Shown: positions 25,265-35,041 of the stretch, piece by piece
Layout of the letters: each line of letters begins with the position of its first letter
Numbering within the stretch: the stretch's first letter is position 1
DNA from: Erysipelotrichaceae bacterium
GTDB taxonomy: Bacteria > Bacillota_I > Bacilli_A > RFN20 > CAG-449
NCBI GenBank assembly: GCA_015059045.1
Contig: SVBD01000013.1
Location: forward strand, 1-45,479
Direction: 5' to 3'
DNA length: 45,479 nt
Translations under genes and position numbers: made by a program
The notes under the pieces: generated by a model
What the model saw: only the letters and a program-made list of their open reading frames with translations
The model's database searches: none
What the model was told of the DNA's origin: nothing

Positions 25265-25714
25265 ATGCAAGTTATTTTATTGCAAGATGTAAAATCTGTT
25301 GGAAAGAAAAATCAAGTTGTAGAAGTATCGGATGGATACGCTCAAAACTTTTTAATTCCTCGTCGCTTGGCGGTTAAATCTACTTCTAAAGGTATTGAAG
25401 TAAGAGATCGCCAAATTCAAGATGAAAAAGACGAAATTGAAAGAAAGAAAAAACTAGCTCAAGAAGAAGCTAATAAATTACAAGAACTAGTATTAGAATT
25501 TACAGCGCCATCAAGTAAGGATGGAAGAATGATGGGAACAATCTCTCAAAAACAAGTTGTCGAATTATTAAAAGAAAAACACAACATTACTGTAGATAAA
25601 AGAAAGTTTATTGATAAATACCCAATTAATGCTTTTGGATATACTAATTTAAAAGTTGAATTATTTAAAGGCGTAACTGGAACAATTAGAGTTCACGTAA
25701 GTGAAAAGAAGTAG
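25265..25714 (+). CDS. rplI: 50S ribosomal protein L9
   Basis: A 149-residue ribosomal protein of normal length. The N-terminal 23S rRNA-binding domain reads MQVILLQDVKSVGKKNQVVEV, with the GYAQNFLIPRRLA signature. A long connecting helix (about 42-75, rich in Lys/Glu) leads to the C-terminal domain (GRMMGTISQKQVVELL). AAGGAGG precedes the ATG. It lies between gdpP and dnaB, the standard Firmicutes order. Confidence 0.97.
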   Translation: MQVILLQDVKSVGKKNQVVEVSDGYAQNFLIPRRLAVKSTSKGIEVRDRQIQDEKDEIERKKKLAQEEANKLQELVLEFTAPSSKDGRMMGTISQKQVVELLKEKHNITVDKRKFIDKYPINAFGYTNLKVELFKGVTGTIRVHVSEKK

Positions 25715-25722
25715 GTGTTTTT

Positions 25723-27144
25723 ATGGAAGAAAAAGAAATTTTTACCGGAGCGATAGAGGCTGAAAAATCCGTTTTAGGCGCTATATTGCAATCAGACGAT
25801 ATTCGTGATGAATTGATTTCTAGTTTAGAAATTGATGATTTTTCTGACGCTAGAAATAAAAACGTTTTCCAAGCTATTAATAATTTAATGACGCTTGGTA
25901 ATAATATTGACGTTCCAAATTTAGTATCTCAATTAGATACAGCCATGAAGGTTCTTGACAAGATTGGCGGAGTTAATTATTTATTTGAAATAGTTGAAAC
26001 ATATATCGGTGATACTAATGCTTATCACCATTTAAGAATTGTTAAAGATGCTTCTCTTGCAAGAAGGTTAATTAAAACAATGCAAGGATGTATTGATGGA
26101 TTTAAGAAAGAAAAAATCAAAGATGTTTCTCAATATGTTGCCGAATGTGAAAATAAAATTTTACAAGTTACTCAAGCTAGGCGTGTTGCCGAATTTGTAA
26201 CTGCTTCTGAAACGGTTGGAAAAGTTATTGGCAAATTAAAAATCACTAAAAACAATGAACAAGAAGGGCCAAGAGCAAATAAATATTGCGTTGGATTAAC
26301 TTCTGGTTATGAATCTTTAGATAGATTAACTCAAGGTTGGCAAAAAGGAAACTTTATTATTGTTGGAGCAAGACCTAGTGTTGGTAAAACAGCTCTTTCT
26401 CTAAACTTAATTTTAAATGCCGCTTTACAAAGTAGAAAAACTGTTGCTTTTTTCTCTTTAGAAATGGATGCGGAATCAATTTGTAGACGTTTAGTTTCTA
26501 CAGCAGCAAAAATTAACTCAACTGCTTTGGCTACCGGTAATCTATCTGCAGATGATTGGTTAGCGTTAGAAGTTGCTAGTAAAGATTTAAGAGCAACTAA
26601 GATTTATATTGATGATACTAGTTCACAAAAATTAAACGATATTAGAACTAAGTGCAAAAAATTAAAGGCTTCACATCCTGATTTAAGCGCAGTATTTATC
26701 GACTATCTTGGTTTAATTACTACAAATGTTAAATTAGGCGAAGTATCTAAATCGGTAGAAGTTGGCGAAATTTCTCGTTCATTAAAAGCTTTAGCAAGAG
26801 AATTAGAAGTACCAATTATTTGCTTATGTCAATTATCTAGATCAAATGAAAAAGGATCTCGTTTACCAATTCTTTCTGACTTAAGAGATTCTGGTTCTAT
26901 TGAACAAGACGCTGACCAAGTATTATTCATCCATAGAGATGACTATCAAAAACAAGTTAAAACAGGTGAAGGACAACCTCAACAACCTGCAGTTCAAGAA
27001 AGTGAAGGTCCTTTTGATGTTGCAAAACCAACAAAGATTATTGTCGCTAAGAACCGTAATGGTAAAACAGGACAAGTTGATTTGCACTTCTTAATGAATA
27101 TTGGTAAATTCGTTGAGATAGAAACTAGAGGCGAAGAATATTAA
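25723..27144 (+). CDS. dnaB: Replicative DNA helicase DnaB
   Basis: A 473-residue helicase that unwinds DNA at the replication fork as a hexamer. The N-terminal domain (residues 10-110) begins EAEKSVLGAILQSDDIRDE. The RecA-like motor has Walker A GARPSVGKTALSL (about 217-229), motif FFSLEMDAESICRRL, Walker B FIDYLGLI (about 326-333) and DLRDSGSIEQDADQVLFIHR near the end. An insertion of about 25 residues containing GQPQQPAVQESEG lies before the last motif. This corresponds to dnaC in the Bacillus subtilis naming. Confidence 0.97.
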   Translation: MEEKEIFTGAIEAEKSVLGAILQSDDIRDELISSLEIDDFSDARNKNVFQAINNLMTLGNNIDVPNLVSQLDTAMKVLDKIGGVNYLFEIVETYIGDTNAYHHLRIVKDASLARRLIKTMQGCIDGFKKEKIKDVSQYVAECENKILQVTQARRVAEFVTASETVGKVIGKLKITKNNEQEGPRANKYCVGLTSGYESLDRLTQGWQKGNFIIVGARPSVGKTALSLNLILNAALQSRKTVAFFSLEMDAESICRRLVSTAAKINSTALATGNLSADDWLALEVASKDLRATKIYIDDTSSQKLNDIRTKCKKLKASHPDLSAVFIDYLGLITTNVKLGEVSKSVEVGEISRSLKALARELEVPIICLCQLSRSNEKGSRLPILSDLRDSGSIEQDADQVLFIHRDDYQKQVKTGEGQPQQPAVQESEGPFDVAKPTKIIVAKNRNGKTGQVDLHFLMNIGKFVEIETRGEEY

Positions 27145-27145
27145 T

Positions 27146-27910
27146 ATGAAATATCATATTTTTGAATCTGGCTCTAAAGGGAATTGTACGTTAATTACTT
27201 CTAATGAAGGAAAGCACCTTTTAATTGATATGGGTATTTCCGCTAAAAAATTAAGAAACAAATTATTAGAGGTAAACGTTAATATTGACGAAATTAATCA
27301 CGTATTAGTAACTCACGGACATACTGATCATATAGGTGGTATTGATATATTTCCAAAAGAAGAAATTTATTCTACTTATGAAACATTTCAAGATATTCCA
27401 TTAAAGAATCAATTAATTCCTTATCAAACATATATGATTAATGGCTTTGAAGTTACAGTAGTTCCAACGTCTCACGATATTGATGGTTCTATTGGATTTA
27501 TTATTAAAGACGAAAAAGAAACATTAGTATATATTACTGATACTGGTTATCTTTATGAGAAAGTTGTTGGTATGATTCAAGGCGCGGATTATTACATTTT
27601 TGAATCTAATCATAATGTGAAGATGCTAATTGAAACGAATCGTCCTCAAAGTTTGAAAAAGAGAATTATGGGTGATTATGGACACATGTCTAATGAAGAT
27701 AGTGCAAACTATTTATGTGATGTGATTTCTTCGAACACTAAAGAAATTGTTCTTGCTCACTTATCAGAAGAAGCAAATAGTCACGAACAAGCTATTATAG
27801 ATTTAATGAAAGTGTTTAAGAAAAGAGGCTTCAATGTTGATGATTACTGTATAAGATGCGCAAGTCAAAAAGATACAGTTTCATCATTAAATATAGAGGT
27901 AAAAGCTTAA
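27146..27910 (+). CDS. walJ: MBL-fold metallo-hydrolase, WalJ/YycJ-like
   Basis: A 254-residue beta-lactamase-fold protein. The metal site THGHTDHIGG (HxHxDH, about residue 53) is intact, with further ligands in TSHDIDG, YITDTGY, YGHMSN and LAHLSEE. YycJ/WalJ family members are phosphorothioate-insensitive 5'-3' exonuclease-like proteins linked to DNA replication and repair and to wall metabolism. Here the gene sits between dnaB and rlmH as in other Bacilli, but no WalRK two-component genes are nearby. Its stop overlaps the rlmH start (TAATG). Confidence 0.88.
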   Translation: MKYHIFESGSKGNCTLITSNEGKHLLIDMGISAKKLRNKLLEVNVNIDEINHVLVTHGHTDHIGGIDIFPKEEIYSTYETFQDIPLKNQLIPYQTYMINGFEVTVVPTSHDIDGSIGFIIKDEKETLVYITDTGYLYEKVVGMIQGADYYIFESNHNVKMLIETNRPQSLKKRIMGDYGHMSNEDSANYLCDVISSNTKEIVLAHLSEEANSHEQAIIDLMKVFKKRGFNVDDYCIRCASQKDTVSSLNIEVKA

Positions 27911-28386
27911 TGGTTAACGTTAAAATTGTTGCTGTTGGCAAAATTAAAGAATCCTTTCATAGAGAAGAGATTAATGAATTAGTTAAAAGATTAAGTCGAT
28001 ATTGTAAGTTATCTATTATTGAGGTTGATGAATATAAACTCAAAGATGATAGCGATAAGATGATCGAGTTAACTTTAATGAAAGAAGGGGAAGCCCTTCT
28101 AAAACAAATTAAATCCGATGAATATGTATTTTTATTAGATTTGCATGGTAGTGAAATGTCTAGTGAAAAATTATCACTTGAGATGGATAAACTAATTTCT
28201 AGTGGTAGAAATATTACTTTCGTTATTGGAGGATCGTATGGATTATCTTCTAGTGTTAGAGAAAGAAGTAATGTTAGACTCAAAATTTCTCCGATGACAT
28301 TTACTCATCAAATGTGCAGAATTATTATTTTAGAACAAATATATCGCTCATTTAAAATTATTAATAAAGAATCTTACCATAAATAG
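27910..28386 (+). CDS. rlmH: 23S rRNA pseudouridine-1915 N3-methyltransferase RlmH
   Basis: A 158-residue SPOUT methyltransferase. The start is the ATG overlapping the walJ stop; a longer upstream extension would be out of register with family length (about 159 residues). Typical motifs: VKIVAVGKIKE at the N-terminus, YVFLLDLHGSEMSSEKLS, ITFVIGGSYGLSSSV (SAM-binding knot) and KISPMTFTHQMCRIIILEQIYRSFKI at the C-terminus. It modifies helix 69 of the large-subunit rRNA. Confidence 0.96.
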   Translation: MVNVKIVAVGKIKESFHREEINELVKRLSRYCKLSIIEVDEYKLKDDSDKMIELTLMKEGEALLKQIKSDEYVFLLDLHGSEMSSEKLSLEMDKLISSGRNITFVIGGSYGLSSSVRERSNVRLKISPMTFTHQMCRIIILEQIYRSFKIINKESYHK

Positions 28387-28396
28387 AAAGGCGAGT

Positions 28397-31300
28397 ATGA
28401 AACAAGTAATCCAAGAAATTAAAGAAAACAAAATTTACAAAAAAATAACCGAATCAAAAGTATTTAAAGCATTAGTTAAATTTTATAACTATGGAAATGT
28501 TAAATATGTTCTTTTCTTATACCTTGTTGCTTTTTTACTTTGTTTCTATACATTAGCTACTAATAGCTTTACTTTGCCATTAAGTGGTGACTTTGTTCTT
28601 CAAGAAATTCCTTTTTATTATAACGGCTATGATGATTGGTGGACTTACATTACTACTGGTGAGTTTGTAATGTGGGATCAAAACACTAATCTTGGTGTAA
28701 ATAATATTGGGGCAAATAGCTTTTATTATTTATTAAACATCTTCTTTCTTCCAACAATTTTAGTTCCTCGTTCATTAGTTCCTCAAATGCAAGCGTTCTT
28801 AATGATTAGTAAGATGGTTCTTGCTGGATATGTAATGAAGAGATTACTTGATTATTTCAAAGTAAGCGATGGAACATCAAAAATGATTGGTGTAGCTTAC
28901 GCTTTCTGTGGATGGACATTATATTATTTATGGTTTAACCATTTTATCGAAATCACTATTGTCTTCCCATTAGTAATTTGGGGATTAGAAAAATTATTAA
29001 AAGAAGAAAAACCAACTCATTTAATTTTGTCATTATTCTTATCGGCAATGACTAACTATTTCTTCTTTATTATGATTTGTTTTACTACTGTAATTTATGC
29101 AGTATTTAGATATTTCCAATTATTTAATACATATACAAATAAGCAAAAAAGAAATGTTATTTTACTTGGTTTCTTCTCCTATGTAATTGCTTTAATTATG
29201 TCTTGTATTATTTTATTACCTTGTTTTGCAGTTGCTTTGCAAAGTTCTAGAGCGGAAGATTCTTCTTACTTAGAAGCGGTTAAAAATTCAATTAAAGCGA
29301 TTCTTACTTCAATTCAAAATAGAGATTTTGATGTATTAGGCCAAAACATTAATGCATTTATTAGTAATACATTCTACTTTGGAAGTGGTTCTGGAAGTAA
29401 CACTTCAAATGTAAGTAACTTAGCAAGAGTTTATTTATATCCATTAATGACATTCTTCTATCCAACAGTTTCTTGTAATGATCATATTTTAATTAACAAT
29501 AACGGATATGATAATGCGTTAAGTAGTTTATTTATTTATACTCCGTTAATGTTGATGCTTATTCCTTCTATTTTATTAAGCATTAAGAAAAAGAAAGTAT
29601 CACATTTAATTGGTGTGGTAGGAATGGCTATTTTAGTCTTTACACCTTTTGCCTACTATTGTTTCTCAGGATTCACTAATGTATGTTATGGGCGTTGGCA
29701 ATTATTTGCCGTTGTAGCAATGTTGATTTATATTGGATTAAGTTTTGAAGAAAGAAAAGAAATGAAAATGTGGTATTTTGACGTATCCATTTTCGTAGTT
29801 CTTGCTTTTGAAATTTTCCTATTAGAAATGGGAAGAAAACTTCAAGGAACAACAAGTGTTAATAACTTAGATGTTGATGCAACTAATGTAGTATTTGTTC
29901 AAATGGCGTATTCGTTTATTATGTATTTATATCTAAGAAACAAATATAAAACAAAAGGATTATCTAATAATTTAAAATGGGTAATTGCAACTGAAGCTTT
30001 TGTTTCATTTAACTTATTATTAGGATTCACTGTATCAATTAATGGAAAAGATACATATGTAGGTTTCTTTGGCACATCTTCTTATGAAGACTTATATGGC
30101 GGACAAGATAGCGTTAAATTAGAAACAGAGATTATTAAATTAATTGAAGATAAATTAGAAGATAACTCTTTCTATCGTGTTTACAACGCGAATATGTCTA
30201 GAAATAGTAACAATATTGCCATGGTAGAAGGATTTAATGGTATGGGTACATTCCACTCCATCTATGGCTATGAAATTGATGATTTCGCTAACTGGACTCA
30301 TTATAAATATAATGGCAGCTGGTCAATGGGTGAACATGAAAAGAAAGCTAATATGGATACTTTCTTAAATGTTAAATATTATATTTCTAATAGCGATGAT
30401 AAAAACATTCCATTTGGTTACTCAAGGGTAGAATTACCAGAAAAATATGATAGTAAGGTTTTATATGTTAATGATAACTATATTCCTTTAGGGTTTAACT
30501 TTGACACAATTATCAGTGCGGATGATATGAATTCAACAATGTCTAAAACTCTTCAAAATAGTTACTATTTAAATGGTACATATTCTGGTTATGTACCAAA
30601 AGCAGAATACTTATTAACAAGTAGAGCTATTATGTATGAAAATGATATTAGTGAAATTTTAGAAGATTATCCAGAGTTTAAATATGATCAAGATATTTCA
30701 TTTAGTAACTATACACAAGGTAATGTCTATGTTAGAGCTTTAGCAAATAATGAAGTTAAAATTAGACAAGCTCAATGGGATGATGGTCCTGGTGGAACAG
30801 GTAACTTCTTAAATAAATGGAATGAAATTGATACATATTCATCTAGTAAAGCAACAGGTTTAAAATGGAATTCTGAATTAGTTGCTACACTTGATTCTCC
30901 ACTTGCTCCAAACGCTAAAGAAAGAGGTGGAGCGTATGTTACAATTACTGCAAGAATGGGTGAAAACTTAATTATCTATTTATATGATCAAGATGGAAAA
31001 GAAATTTGTTCTGATAAACACATGAAACATGGCTACGATAAGAGCGCAGATAAAAAATACGAAAGAGGATTCTATGTAGATAGACCGGTTTATAAAATTA
31101 AAGTAGTGGTTAAAGATACATTTAAAACATCGGCAACTCTTTGTAAACCAAATGCGACATATCAATACTACGATTCATATAAAGCAAACTTAGACAATCA
31201 AAAACAATATCAATTTACTAATGTTAAAGTTGGTACAAATAAATATACATTCTCTAGTAATCTAAATAAAGATATGATTTCTGTATTAAGTATTCCTTAT

Positions 31301-31564
31301 GATACAGGATGGAATTTATATCGTTATGATGAAGATAATAACAAAGAAGAAATTAAAATTTATAAAGGACAAGGTGGATTTGTTAGCTTTGTTAATGAAA
31401 AAGGAGCTTATTCTTATAAATTAGTATATACAACTCCTCACTTAGATATTGGCTGTCTTGGCTTTATTGCAGGCAGTATGATTTGTGCAACACTTTATTA
31501 TTCTTTAGAAATAATAAGTGAAGAAAAACGAAAACTTAAGGAATTAAGTGAGTTTGTAAAATAG
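28397..31564 (+). CDS. YfhO-family membrane protein
   Basis: A 1055-residue integral membrane protein. About 12-13 transmembrane segments occupy residues 30-540 (for example NVKYVLFLYLVAFLLCFYTLA), with the family's conserved loop after helix 1 (LPLSGDFVLQEIPFYYNGYDDWW) and an outward-facing domain in the C-terminal half. A last helix (GCLGFIAGSMICATLYYSLEI) precedes a short basic tail. YfhO relatives are GT-C-type proteins implicated in glycosylation of teichoic acid or lipid-linked polymers. AAAGGCGAG precedes the ATG, 10 bases after rlmH, so it may be the last gene of the gdpP run. The exact substrate is unknown. Confidence 0.85.
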   Translation: MKQVIQEIKENKIYKKITESKVFKALVKFYNYGNVKYVLFLYLVAFLLCFYTLATNSFTLPLSGDFVLQEIPFYYNGYDDWWTYITTGEFVMWDQNTNLGVNNIGANSFYYLLNIFFLPTILVPRSLVPQMQAFLMISKMVLAGYVMKRLLDYFKVSDGTSKMIGVAYAFCGWTLYYLWFNHFIEITIVFPLVIWGLEKLLKEEKPTHLILSLFLSAMTNYFFFIMICFTTVIYAVFRYFQLFNTYTNKQKRNVILLGFFSYVIALIMSCIILLPCFAVALQSSRAEDSSYLEAVKNSIKAILTSIQNRDFDVLGQNINAFISNTFYFGSGSGSNTSNVSNLARVYLYPLMTFFYPTVSCNDHILINNNGYDNALSSLFIYTPLMLMLIPSILLSIKKKKVSHLIGVVGMAILVFTPFAYYCFSGFTNVCYGRWQLFAVVAMLIYIGLSFEERKEMKMWYFDVSIFVVLAFEIFLLEMGRKLQGTTSVNNLDVDATNVVFVQMAYSFIMYLYLRNKYKTKGLSNNLKWVIATEAFVSFNLLLGFTVSINGKDTYVGFFGTSSYEDLYGGQDSVKLETEIIKLIEDKLEDNSFYRVYNANMSRNSNNIAMVEGFNGMGTFHSIYGYEIDDFANWTHYKYNGSWSMGEHEKKANMDTFLNVKYYISNSDDKNIPFGYSRVELPEKYDSKVLYVNDNYIPLGFNFDTIISADDMNSTMSKTLQNSYYLNGTYSGYVPKAEYLLTSRAIMYENDISEILEDYPEFKYDQDISFSNYTQGNVYVRALANNEVKIRQAQWDDGPGGTGNFLNKWNEIDTYSSSKATGLKWNSELVATLDSPLAPNAKERGGAYVTITARMGENLIIYLYDQDGKEICSDKHMKHGYDKSADKKYERGFYVDRPVYKIKVVVKDTFKTSATLCKPNATYQYYDSYKANLDNQKQYQFTNVKVGTNKYTFSSNLNKDMISVLSIPYDTGWNLYRYDEDNNKEEIKIYKGQGGFVSFVNEKGAYSYKLVYTTPHLDIGCLGFIAGSMICATLYYSLEIISEEKRKLKELSEFVK

Positions 31565-31585
31565 CGTGATTGAATCACGCTTTTT
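31563..31585. terminator. Terminator between convergent yfhO-like and ZIP genes
   Basis: GCGTGATT (31564-31571) pairs with AATCACGC (31573-31580), followed by TTTTT on the plus strand. The minus-strand side has only ATTTTA, so termination there is weaker. Confidence 0.8.
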
Positions 31586-32324
31586 ATATGCTTTCTAAAA
31601 TTATCATAATGCAAAACCCGATCATAAATGACCATACTAAAAGTCGATTAGATTTGTTTTCATAGTTTGAAATTAAGATTTCATCTAAAGTGATATATAT
31701 CATCGCTCCAGAGGCAAAACTTAATAATATCGGCATTAATGAATTTATATTTAAAGTAAGGTAAAAGGAAAAGATAGCAAATAGAGGTTCTACCATACAA
31801 GAAATAACCCCAAGAATAAAACCTTTAAATTTTGATGATGTAGTTTCTAATATAGTTAATGATAAAGAAAGGTTTTCAGGAATGTTTTGTAACGAAATAC
31901 CAAGAGTTAAACTAAGTGCGCTTAATAAATATGCATCACTTTTAGTTTGTAAAGCTAAGGCAAAGGATAATCCAACTGCCAATCCTTCGGGGATATTATG
32001 TAGCGTTAAAGCGGAAAATAGTTTAATGCAAGATACATTTTGAATTTCAATTTTTCTTAAGAATAAATCAAGTAGATAGATAAAAATAGATCCTAAGATA
32101 ATTCCAATAATTACAGGGAGAAATTTAATATTAAATGAATTATTTAAAGAAGGAATAATTAAGCCTAGTATAGCTGCGCCAATCATAACTCCTGAAGTAA
32201 ATCCGTTAATAATTTGAGAATTAAATTCTTTCTTTTTATTAAAGAAAAAAACCATACCAGAACCAATAATAGAGGTTAAGAATATGGTTAAAAATGAAAT
32301 ATAAGCAATTGTAGTAATATTCAT
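31584..32324 (-). CDS. ZIP-family divalent metal transporter
   Basis: A 246-residue protein with about eight membrane helices. The two metal-binding helices are recognisable as LTLHNIPEGLAVGLSFALA and GISLQNIPENLSLSLTI. The loop after helix 3 is short (FLRKIEIQNVSC) and lacks a His cluster. ZIP carriers import Zn2+, Fe2+ or Mn2+ into the cytoplasm. The ATG at 32324 follows GAGG by 6 bases and is preferred over an ATG 12 bases upstream that has no ribosome-binding site. It may be co-transcribed with rsmI, 42 bases away. Confidence 0.88.
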   Translation of the reverse strand: MNITTIAYISFLTIFLTSIIGSGMVFFFNKKKEFNSQIINGFTSGVMIGAAILGLIIPSLNNSFNIKFLPVIIGIILGSIFIYLLDLFLRKIEIQNVSCIKLFSALTLHNIPEGLAVGLSFALALQTKSDAYLLSALSLTLGISLQNIPENLSLSLTILETTSSKFKGFILGVISCMVEPLFAIFSFYLTLNINSLMPILLSFASGAMIYITLDEILISNYENKSNRLLVWSFMIGFCIMIILESI

Positions 32325-32365
32325 AAGTAACCTCATAAATATACTATGTAAAATAAAATAATAGG

Positions 32366-33214
32366 TTAATCTTTTAAAGATGTTGCAATTGAGTAAACTC
32401 GATTTTTCTTTAATGAATAATTTTCGCTGATGTTTTTAACCGCATCTTTAATTGATTTACCTTCATTAATTTCTTCTTTTAGAAGAGTTTTAATATCTTC
32501 ATCGGTTAATAGTTTGATTTCTTTGTTTCCTTCAACTACAACGACCATTTCGCCTTTTAAAGAAGAGAAATCAAAGTCTTTAAATTCGCTTAATGATCCA
32601 CGGACATACTCTTCATGAATCTTCGTTAATTCTCTAGCAATAGAAATCTTTCTATCTCCTAATATTAAAAATAAATCATTAATTGTTTCTTCGATTCTAT
32701 GAGGAGATTCGTAGAAAATCATTGTTTCTTTTTTTGAAGCGAGTTCCATTAATTCTTTTTTCTTTTCACTTTCTTTGCTACTTAAAAAACCATGGAAATA
32801 GAAATGAGTTGTATCTAATCCAGATCCTACTAAAGCAGGAATAAAGGCGTTAGCCCCATTAATCACTGATACGGCAATGTCGTTTTCAATACAATGTCTA
32901 ATTAGTATTGATCCTGGATCAGAAATGCCAGGATAACCAGCATCGCTAGTAAGGGCGATTTTTTTATTCTCCTTTAATAGGGCAATAATTTTTTCGCTAG
33001 CTTCTTGTTCATTGTGCATATGATAAGAAATAAAAGGCTTAGAGATATTAAAGTTACTTAATAAAGAAGAGGTTGTTCGTGTATCCTCGCTACAAATTAA
33101 ATCAACTTCTTTAAATATTTCAATCGCTCTAGGACTTAATTCTTTTAAGTTTCCAATTGGTGTTGAAACAACATAAAGAACTGAGTCTATAAAATTACTT
33201 TTAATACGCTTCAT
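32366..33214 (-). CDS. rsmI: 16S rRNA (cytidine-1402 2'-O)-methyltransferase RsmI
   Basis: A 282-residue tetrapyrrole-methylase-fold rRNA methyltransferase. Motifs: LYVVSTPIGNLKELSPRAIEI, DLICSEDTRTT, IALTSDAGYPGISDPGS (SAM-binding), FYFHGFL and ETMIFYESPHRI. The C-terminal domain is short. The ATG at 33214 lies one base after the ricT stop and is preferred over the GTG at 33238, which overlaps ricT and has a poor ribosome-binding site. It is the last gene of the dnaX cluster. Confidence 0.95.
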   Translation of the reverse strand: MKRIKSNFIDSVLYVVSTPIGNLKELSPRAIEIFKEVDLICSEDTRTTSSLLSNFNISKPFISYHMHNEQEASEKIIALLKENKKIALTSDAGYPGISDPGSILIRHCIENDIAVSVINGANAFIPALVGSGLDTTHFYFHGFLSSKESEKKKELMELASKKETMIFYESPHRIEETINDLFLILGDRKISIARELTKIHEEYVRGSLSEFKDFDFSSLKGEMVVVVEGNKEIKLLTDEDIKTLLKEEINEGKSIKDAVKNISENYSLKKNRVYSIATSLKD

Positions 33215-33215
33215 G

Positions 33216-34055
33216 TTAATTATCGTTCTTTCCGCCACTTACTGGAGTTTCTCTTGGTAATAAGTGGTCTTTAATGTCATTATAATCTACATTAACTATA
33301 CCATCGTGATTTTCTAAACGACATACTTTGGTAATAATATTAATTGATGTAATTTTATATACTTGTCCATTGTATTTTGCTTTAGATCCTACTCGAGGTA
33401 AGTCTTTTTGTATTTCAGTATATGTATCATTTTCATATTTTAAACAACACATAAGTTTTCCGCATTGTCCGGATAATTTAGGAATGTTTAAAGCAAGCAT
33501 TTGATTTTTAGCCATGGTAATAGAAATACCATCAAATTCATTTAAGAAAGTTGTACAGCAAAGTTTAAGACCGCAGATACCAATTCCACCAATCATTTTC
33601 GCTTTATCTCTAGCGCCAATTTGTCTTAATTCAATACGACAATGTAAATCGTTTGCTAATTCCTTTAATAAATCTCTAAAGTCGACTCTAGTTTCTGCTA
33701 AGTAATAAATAATTACTTTAGTTCTATCAAACATATATTCGCAAGCGACAACATTCATTTCAAGCTTTAATAAATCAGATTTTGCTTGTGTTAATGCAAT
33801 TGCTTCATTAGCTAACACTAAGTTTGCTTCATGGATTAAATAGTCTTCTTCATTACCTTTTCTTATAATAACTGGATATTGATCTTCTTCAGATATTTCT
33901 CTAGTAATGAATTCACCACTAATTTTGCCTAGTTCAATACCTCTAGTTGTTTCACAAATAACTAAATCATCTATAAGTAATGATTCGTCTTCACTTTTAA
34001 AATAAAATGTTTTACCCATTGAAAGAAGAGTAACTAGTACTAATTTACTTTCCAT
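33216..34055 (-). CDS. ricT: PSP1/RicT (YaaT) family protein
   Basis: A 279-residue cytoplasmic protein. The PSP1 C-terminal domain carries the conserved Cys set GGIGICGLKLCCTTF and LSGQCGKLMCCLKYE, which in Bacillus binds Fe-S clusters in the RicAFT complex controlling RNase Y. RicA and RicF are not encoded in this window. The second of two nearby ATG codons (34055) is 8 bases after AAGGAGG and is the better start; the first is only 2 bases away. It overlaps the holB 3' end by 11 bases. Confidence 0.92.
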   Translation of the reverse strand: MESKLVLVTLLSMGKTFYFKSEDESLLIDDLVICETTRGIELGKISGEFITREISEEDQYPVIIRKGNEEDYLIHEANLVLANEAIALTQAKSDLLKLEMNVVACEYMFDRTKVIIYYLAETRVDFRDLLKELANDLHCRIELRQIGARDKAKMIGGIGICGLKLCCTTFLNEFDGISITMAKNQMLALNIPKLSGQCGKLMCCLKYENDTYTEIQKDLPRVGSKAKYNGQVYKITSINIITKVCRLENHDGIVNVDYNDIKDHLLPRETPVSGGKNDN

Positions 34056-35040
34056 TAACATTTCCTCCTTGTATCATTTTTATAAATATGTGTTCAAGTA
34101 ATAAACTAATTGAAATATTAGATTCAATTTTGCCTCTTGATAACATAATTTCAGAATAAATTTTATCTACACCTTTAACATTTTTTGCGATGTTACTAAT
34201 AGTGCTTTTATATACTTCTAAAGTAATATCTTGTTCCATTTGATAGAGTAGAACATCTTTAAAAGCAATCGCAAGTAAGTCTAGATATAATCTAGCTTGT
34301 TCTTTAGTCTTGATTTTACTTACTAATTCGCTTTGAACATAAAATAATCCTTTATAAGTGGATTGTTCTAATGCGTCTAATGTATCGAACAAACAGTCCT
34401 TGCATAGTTTATATGTTTCATCTTCAAGATTGTTCATTATTGCTTCTACATTAGTAAATAGTGTAGACAAAATTTCGCAATCATCAATTGAAACACCTTT
34501 TTCTAATACTTCTTCTTTTACGCTTTCTCTATCACTTGGTAATAGATTTAATATTTGACAACGAGAAAGAATAGTTGGTAATAATTTATTCTCATTTTTA
34601 GTTGTAATAAATGCGTACACATTTTCGTGTGGTTCTTCTAATGTTTTAAGTAGGGCGTTTAAAGTTTCTTTGTTTGAGTTTTCTAAACAATTGATCACAT
34701 AAATCTTTTTACCCTTCTTTTCCATAGAGGAAGAAGATAAGAATTCTTGTAATAATTCAATATCGCCAACTTTTAATGTTTGCTTATTTCCATCTAATAA
34801 CATAAAGTCAGCATAGTTATTATCTTCAAAACGAATACAATTTAAACAGTTGGAGCAAGCAAGATAATCTTCGCTTTCACAAACTAATGACTTGGCTAAA
34901 AACAAGGCTACTTCTAAAATGGGAGCCCCGTCATTTCCTTTCACTAAATAAGTTTGCGCAAGTTTGTTATTCTTTCTTGCGTTAGTAAAAGTTTTATATA
35001 CAAATGGTTGATAATTTTGTAAATAAACTTTAAAATCCAT
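34045..35040 (-). CDS. holB: DNA polymerase III subunit delta'
   Basis: A 331-residue clamp-loader subunit. The first 30 residues contain the degenerate P-loop region typical of delta' (TYLVKGNDGAPILEVA). A zinc site follows (LACSNCLNCIRFED), then KKIYVINCLENSNKETLNALLKTLEEP and ILSRCQILNL (the SRC motif of clamp loaders). It works with DnaX, encoded upstream in the same run, to load the sliding clamp. It follows tmk by a 1-base gap. Confidence 0.92.
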   Translation of the reverse strand: MDFKVYLQNYQPFVYKTFTNARKNNKLAQTYLVKGNDGAPILEVALFLAKSLVCESEDYLACSNCLNCIRFEDNNYADFMLLDGNKQTLKVGDIELLQEFLSSSSMEKKGKKIYVINCLENSNKETLNALLKTLEEPHENVYAFITTKNENKLLPTILSRCQILNLLPSDRESVKEEVLEKGVSIDDCEILSTLFTNVEAIMNNLEDETYKLCKDCLFDTLDALEQSTYKGLFYVQSELVSKIKTKEQARLYLDLLAIAFKDVLLYQMEQDITLEVYKSTISNIAKNVKGVDKIYSEIMLSRGKIESNISISLLLEHIFIKMIQGGNVNGK

Positions 35041-35041
35041 A

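Noticed and set aside
23268-27144. Replication origin near gdpP-rplI-dnaB
   Set aside because: This cluster is often near oriC in Firmicutes, but no dnaA gene or group of DnaA boxes is visible in the window.
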